64,000 nt of DNA from Stenopsyche tienmushanensis. Taxonomy: Eukaryota > Arthropoda > Insecta > Trichoptera > Stenopsychidae. The translations under genes were made by a program, and so were the position numbers. Shown here piece by piece: positions 60,131 through 64,000 of this stretch. The notes under the pieces were generated by a model. It saw only the letters and a program-made list of their open reading frames with translations. It was not told where the DNA came from and searched no databases. The DNA lies in contig WACJ01000181.1 in NCBI GenBank assembly GCA_008973525.1, forward strand, positions 496,001 through 560,000. The letters run 5' to 3'. The stretch's first letter is position 1. Every line of letters starts with the position of its first letter.

Positions 60131-61492
60131 ATTGAAAAATTTACTGTGCATTTTTATATACATACTAGATTTTTCTGCAGCATGGTTCGCATAATCTGCC
60201 ATTTATTTTGCAAAATTATTACAATGTATTATTTCAGAATGTGCTATGTCTTCTTTTATGTTGATTATTAAATGAATAAAGTATATAAAGGTTGCTCAAT
60301 TTTATTTATAAATTGATATTGATGATGGCGATGTCTAATCAGAAGGTAGATTAATGTGTGGTCAAATTGGGAAGTAAACTCTTTTATCCTGTGTAATTTG
60401 TAATGTTACATATTTTACAAAGAAAAGGACACTTAAATGTTTGGGATTTATTTGTTAGAGTCAATAATTTCAGGGACATCCAAAGAAAGGATGTACATTA
60501 ATTTTTTTGTTGTAAATATAGTGTAATGTGGACCACTTTAGGCCGCCTCATTTGAATTGTCAGTCGGTTCTGTTTATGTATTGGCAACTCTGAAATGTTT
60601 TAGAATAAAACTCGCTCTGTTTAAAAATATTTTACCGTCGATTTATGCAAAAATCGCATTCAAATGATCAAATATATTTAAATATAACTTAAAAATGTAT
60701 ATTTTTTCATATACTATTTTTTGAAGAGACGCAGAGTATTGACGAGGGATATGGATATATGTGTGTTGAAGGCGCAGCTGAATAAGAATCCGACAGTTTT
60801 GTCTAATGATTTTCGAACATCTCAATAAGTTTACGAACACGTCATCGAACACGTTCAAAATTCTAATAAACTGTCATAACAATATAATTTTTATTTATTC
60901 GGCGGAATCTATCTATAAATTTGTTTATTTAAAATAAAAATGCATAAAAGCGTCGATTTAAATCAGATGTTTATATTTAAATAATATAAATACTATAAAA
61001 AGTTTTCATCGCTACTGAATCATTAAATTATTTAATATCTTAAGAGATTGCGAATATATGTGAAAAAGTGTGAAATTTATTATCAAAATGAAAACATATT
61101 TTATTACGCATCATTTAAAAATGATCTCAAATTTAATAGTTATTTAAATGTATAAATTTTTAATAAAAAATGAGGATATTAATATTGATTTAGCGCTATA
61201 AGATAATGTATTCTAATTATGAGAAAATGATTTTTTAAATTCGTAATGGTGCGTGGCGAAAAGTTGGTTAAGGGGTGAGACCGATAGCCATATGTTTGTG
61301 TCGTTTTGACGTGCTGCAGACTGCGGGTAGCTGCGGGCTCATGGGGGTCACCCCGGTATGCATCACATCATATTCCTCGACATTTTATACGCGATTCTTG
61401 TAGCCTAAGACGTTTATTAATTTTATGTATACTTTAATGATTTTTTTATTGTAGAAAAGTAATTCCATTTGTAATATTTTAATGTCTGCAAT
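60131..61492. other. AT-rich intergenic spacer
   Basis: No gene is recognisable. A less AT-rich patch at 61250-61370 (GCTGCGGGTAGCTGCGGGC-like repeats) stands out but has no identity. Confidence 0.4.
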
Positions 61493-61795
61493 TTATCCAT
61501 TTAGATTTGTACTGGAATGAATGTATTCGATGTAAAAATCATTTTTGGCCGGTCTCAAATGTAAAATAACTTGCCAGTTGGATGTTTCATCCACATATAC
61601 AATTCTACAGTATGGTTTATAGCGTTGAGGTTCAGTCCTATAATCTGTCAAGACAGTCAGTGTTTTTAGTATTTCATAAATGCTATTGGTTCGTATATTG
61701 TTATTAGTACATCGCTGTTGATGGAAATTCATTTTTAGGATAGGTTCCCACAATTTATTTCTAACTGATAAATACACAGGTATAAATAATTCCAA
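61493..61795 (-). CDS. Unidentified open frame, possibly a 3' exon
   Basis: Open for 100 codons on the minus strand after a stop at about 61805, with no canonical ATG at its start. The sequence is protein-like and not low-complexity: ILKTLTVLTDYRTEPQRYKP, then CRIVYVDETSNWQVILHLRP and an ending FYIEYIHSSTNLNG. It could be the last exon of a gene whose upstream exons were not found (no convincing acceptor before it), or a decayed remnant. No family was recognised. Confidence 0.3.
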   Translation of the reverse strand: MELFIPVYLSVRNKLWEPILKMNFHQQRCTNNNIRTNSIYEILKTLTVLTDYRTEPQRYKPYCRIVYVDETSNWQVILHLRPAKNDFYIEYIHSSTNLNG

Positions 61796-62180
61796 TTTAC
61801 TTACTTATTGTATTGATTATTTGCTTAAAAAGTCAGTGATATTTACACGATGACTCATTTGATTCCTAATATGAAAAACAAAGACAATCAAAGTAGCTGA
61901 CTGGAATTTCATATTGTAACATGTCACAATAATACAACAAATAAATCATTTTTAGTGTTTATCGATACATTTAAATTGGAATCATTCTTGTAAACAAGGT
62001 TGTTATTTTAGGTCAGATACATTAAAAAGACTTTAAATATAAGTTTTGCTATGTTTGAGAATAATATGTTTTTTGTATTTGATTATTAAATGATCTGTAC
62101 CATCTGATTAATTGCATTTTTAAAAAAAATCTGAATGTATTATGATTTACAATATTTTTAATAAAATGATAGGTTGCGGC

Positions 62181-62330
62181 ATGGAGGACAGTGGAAGTTG
62201 TCGATCAAATGAATCTTTGGCAACGAGTGATGAATATGAGTTCATAATTTCATCTAAAAACAATAATTCTGTAAACCCTCAACTTCAAATTGGAACAAGT
62301 ACTTCTGAATTGGAAAGAACGCTAACAGAG
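62181..62330 (+). CDS. First coding exon of an unidentified gene (partial)
   Basis: It begins with an ATG in the context GGCATGGAGG and ends in the donor GTATTA at 62331. It encodes 50 residues: MEDSGSCRSNESLATSDEYE, then a Ser/Asn-rich stretch and TSTSELERTLTE, which looks like the start of a coiled coil. An in-frame ATG at 62166 or 62151 is possible. The acidic DEYEFI element fits the loose pattern of an LC3-interacting region, but this is weak. No following exon was recognised before 64000. Confidence 0.45.
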
Positions 62331-62655
62331 GTATTATTTCAATTTCTATATAAAAATTGCACGTATTTCTTGAACTTAATTGCAAATAATATATATTTGT
62401 TTGAAAATAATGTTTGCTAAAATAGAGCCTGATTATTTTATTCTAAATAAGTATTAAGTAAAAATTACTTAAAATAGTTCAGAAAACCTTGTTTAATACT
62501 TTCGTTGCCCAGCGTGAATCGTTGAAGTTCCTCACGGGGCCCAAATTCAATCTTCGGAGCATAAACAGAAGGAATGGATAAATATGGACTCTAAAAATGC
62601 TATTTTGTAAGTCGTTATAGAAATACGTAAAAGTAGGGACTCACTTATTATCAGT

Positions 62656-62960
62656 AGTGCCAAAAATACATGCCTTCTGTTCAGAAAATTTATAGAAAAA
62701 ATAAGGGGCATAATATTTGTAATGGTTTTTTGCTATACGCTTTGAATGGGAGTCACTATTGCATCCACTTTATTCTTCTGATCTCGCTCTTTCAGATTTT
62801 CATTTGTTTTCCGTATTAGAGCAGTTTTCGGACACAAAAAAATATGAATTTGGAGGATATAAAAACTCCCTTTCTTCATTTTGTGCTTTTAAACCGAAGA
62901 ATTTCTACAACAGAGGAATTCAAAAGGCTCTAATGTAAATCCATTTTTCTCTCAGCTCCA
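62656..62960 (+). mobile_element. Deleted mariner of the GTGCCAAAAATACATGCC family
   Basis: The 5' end CAGTAGTGCCAAAAATACAT matches the relic at 39824. It is followed at once by a C-terminal transposase part on the plus strand: LHPLYSSDLALSDFHLF (third catalytic Asp block) and KPKNFYNRGIQKALM. The centre is deleted. Confidence 0.7.
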
Positions 62961-63079
62961 CCGCAGCGTGTAACAAGCTTGATAATGAACCAGGCTCAAT
63001 AAATGAACTTTAATACTGTTGATAGCACACAATATTCGTTAATCTTTGTAATATTTCATAATGTTCAACTTGCTTGTTA

Positions 63080-63480
63080 TCTGCTTTCTTTTGTTCAGCT
63101 ATTTTTGCCTATTAATGTGTTGCGAAAATAAAAGGACAGGGTTACCGTGCAAGCCTGCCAATTTGCTTCTGAAGGAGTAGATTTTGCAAAGGAGTGGTGA
63201 TACTCGGCTAATAACGCCACTCCAGAACAGTCAAGGGAGAATAACAAAATTGGTCAACGATAAGAATGATGCGAGTATCTTAATTATCAAAACAAACGTC
63301 TGCTCTCAAGACAACATGAATGAAAGTCGTCTTATCTTTGTTGAAAGAGCTTAATGGTTTATCCGACGATAGCGAATTTCAATTAATTATACCTAAATTT
63401 TATGACGGTTCAAAGATTCTTTAGAATACGATTTTTTGTTGAAAAGTAAGTATGAACATTTACGAGTTTCTATAAAAAAA
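63080..63480. repeat. Dispersed repeat, copy 2 (inverse of 4925-5335)
   Basis: This block matches 4925-5335 in reverse orientation. Its plus strand keeps the same protein-like reading (LLMCCENKRTGLPCKPAN...) but with stops. Both edges lie in AT-rich sequence without target duplication that could be verified. Confidence 0.7.
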
Positions 63481-64000
63481 ATATATTGAGAATGTTTAAG
63501 ACACATGGAAGTACTTTTACGGCACGACTTTGTCATCGATGCACAAGTGTATGATAAGACGCAAGACACATGTCTCTGTCTCAAGATTTCCAGTCTGATA
63601 GGGTTAAAATTGTGTTGTTTTTCTTACCACTATAAAACGGCATGCTTTTTGACACTACTGATATTAGCAAAGAGGAAAATTCTTGACCATCATGAAGCAA
63701 GAAAAAAGTTAAAATGGCTTCAACATATTGTCCTTATCATATTTAAGTAGAGGAAGAAAGCGTCACCCAAAATACTTATGATGGAAGAATACCTATCACA
63801 TGCATCTGAGTGATATGACGTTTTATGTGTTAACTGTTTGCTATTTATTTAATCAAACATCGATATTATTTCAAATTGTCATCAAGATTAATATGAGCAC
63901 CAATAGAATCTTCTCACATTGACACATTCATCAATCAGTGAATTGATTGAGTTACTTGCTTGAGCTACTTGATTAAATCCGACAGTCGGAGCATGAGCGC
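63481..64000. other. AT-rich sequence at the right edge
   Basis: An 81-codon open stretch at 63505-63750 (+) may be more of the adjacent repeat, but copy 1 does not extend into it. Nothing else is recognised. Confidence 0.3.

Noticed and set aside
1..64000. CRISPR arrays, rRNA, bacterial-type operons and tRNA genes
   Set aside because: No regular spacer-repeat pattern, rRNA signature or convincing cloverleaf was seen by eye; a covariance-model scan would be needed to exclude small RNAs.

Overview
The window is nuclear DNA of an insect. It is AT-rich, genes are split by introns with GT-AG borders (several only 65-90 bases long), poly(A) signals follow the genes, and mariner, hAT, piggyBac-type, Tigger, RTE and R1 elements typical of insect genomes fill the spaces. 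The order of insect could not be settled from sequence alone. No bacterial operon, CRISPR array, rRNA or convincing tRNA was seen.

Layout. 1-600: antisense relic of an RTE-type LINE. 1330-5752 (+): MFSD1, a lysosomal-type major facilitator protein, 10 exons, with three suspicious single-base doublings in exon 4. 7348-10307 (-): a tight pair, mRpS18B (mitochondrial ribosomal protein mS40) and PYROXD1 (a flavin oxidoreductase). The stop codon of the first overlaps the start codon of the second in an ATGA, so they look bicistronic. 11037-22416 (+): PNUTS (PP1 regulatory subunit 10), 5 exons, with a very AT-rich middle and an extremely GC-rich last exon. 22417-34778: a transposon-rich spacer holding a mariner with two smaller elements nested in it, a near full-length RTE LINE with an open 940-codon frame and a matching target duplication, and more mariner copies. 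34779-38670 (+): GPCPD1, a glycerophosphodiesterase with a starch-binding-like N-terminal domain. 38671-45472: relics (R1, mariner, MITEs). 45473-52331 (-): Raf kinase, 9 coding exons. 53252-53463 (+): an orphan exon-like block. 53802-54362 (-): a single-exon OB-fold protein that resembles STN1 of the telomeric CST complex. 55082-60039 (+): Pgk, 11 exons, with a possible in-frame mitochondrial-type N-terminal extension starting at 55004. 62181-62330 (+): first coding exon of an unidentified gene that continues beyond what can be followed.

The genes are housekeeping and signalling functions without an obvious shared pathway. Two gene pairs are head to head and probably share promoter space: mRpS18B/PNUTS (10308-11036) and STN1-like/Pgk (54363-55003). 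Introns of MFSD1, mRpS18B, GPCPD1, Raf and Pgk all carry mariner remnants. Most transposase relics lie on the minus strand whatever the direction of the host gene.

The best leads are the mRpS18B-PYROXD1 overlap, the presequence-like extension of Pgk, the insect STN1-like gene, the orphan exon at 53252-53463, and the LINE whose open reading frame lacks the usual C-terminal tail.
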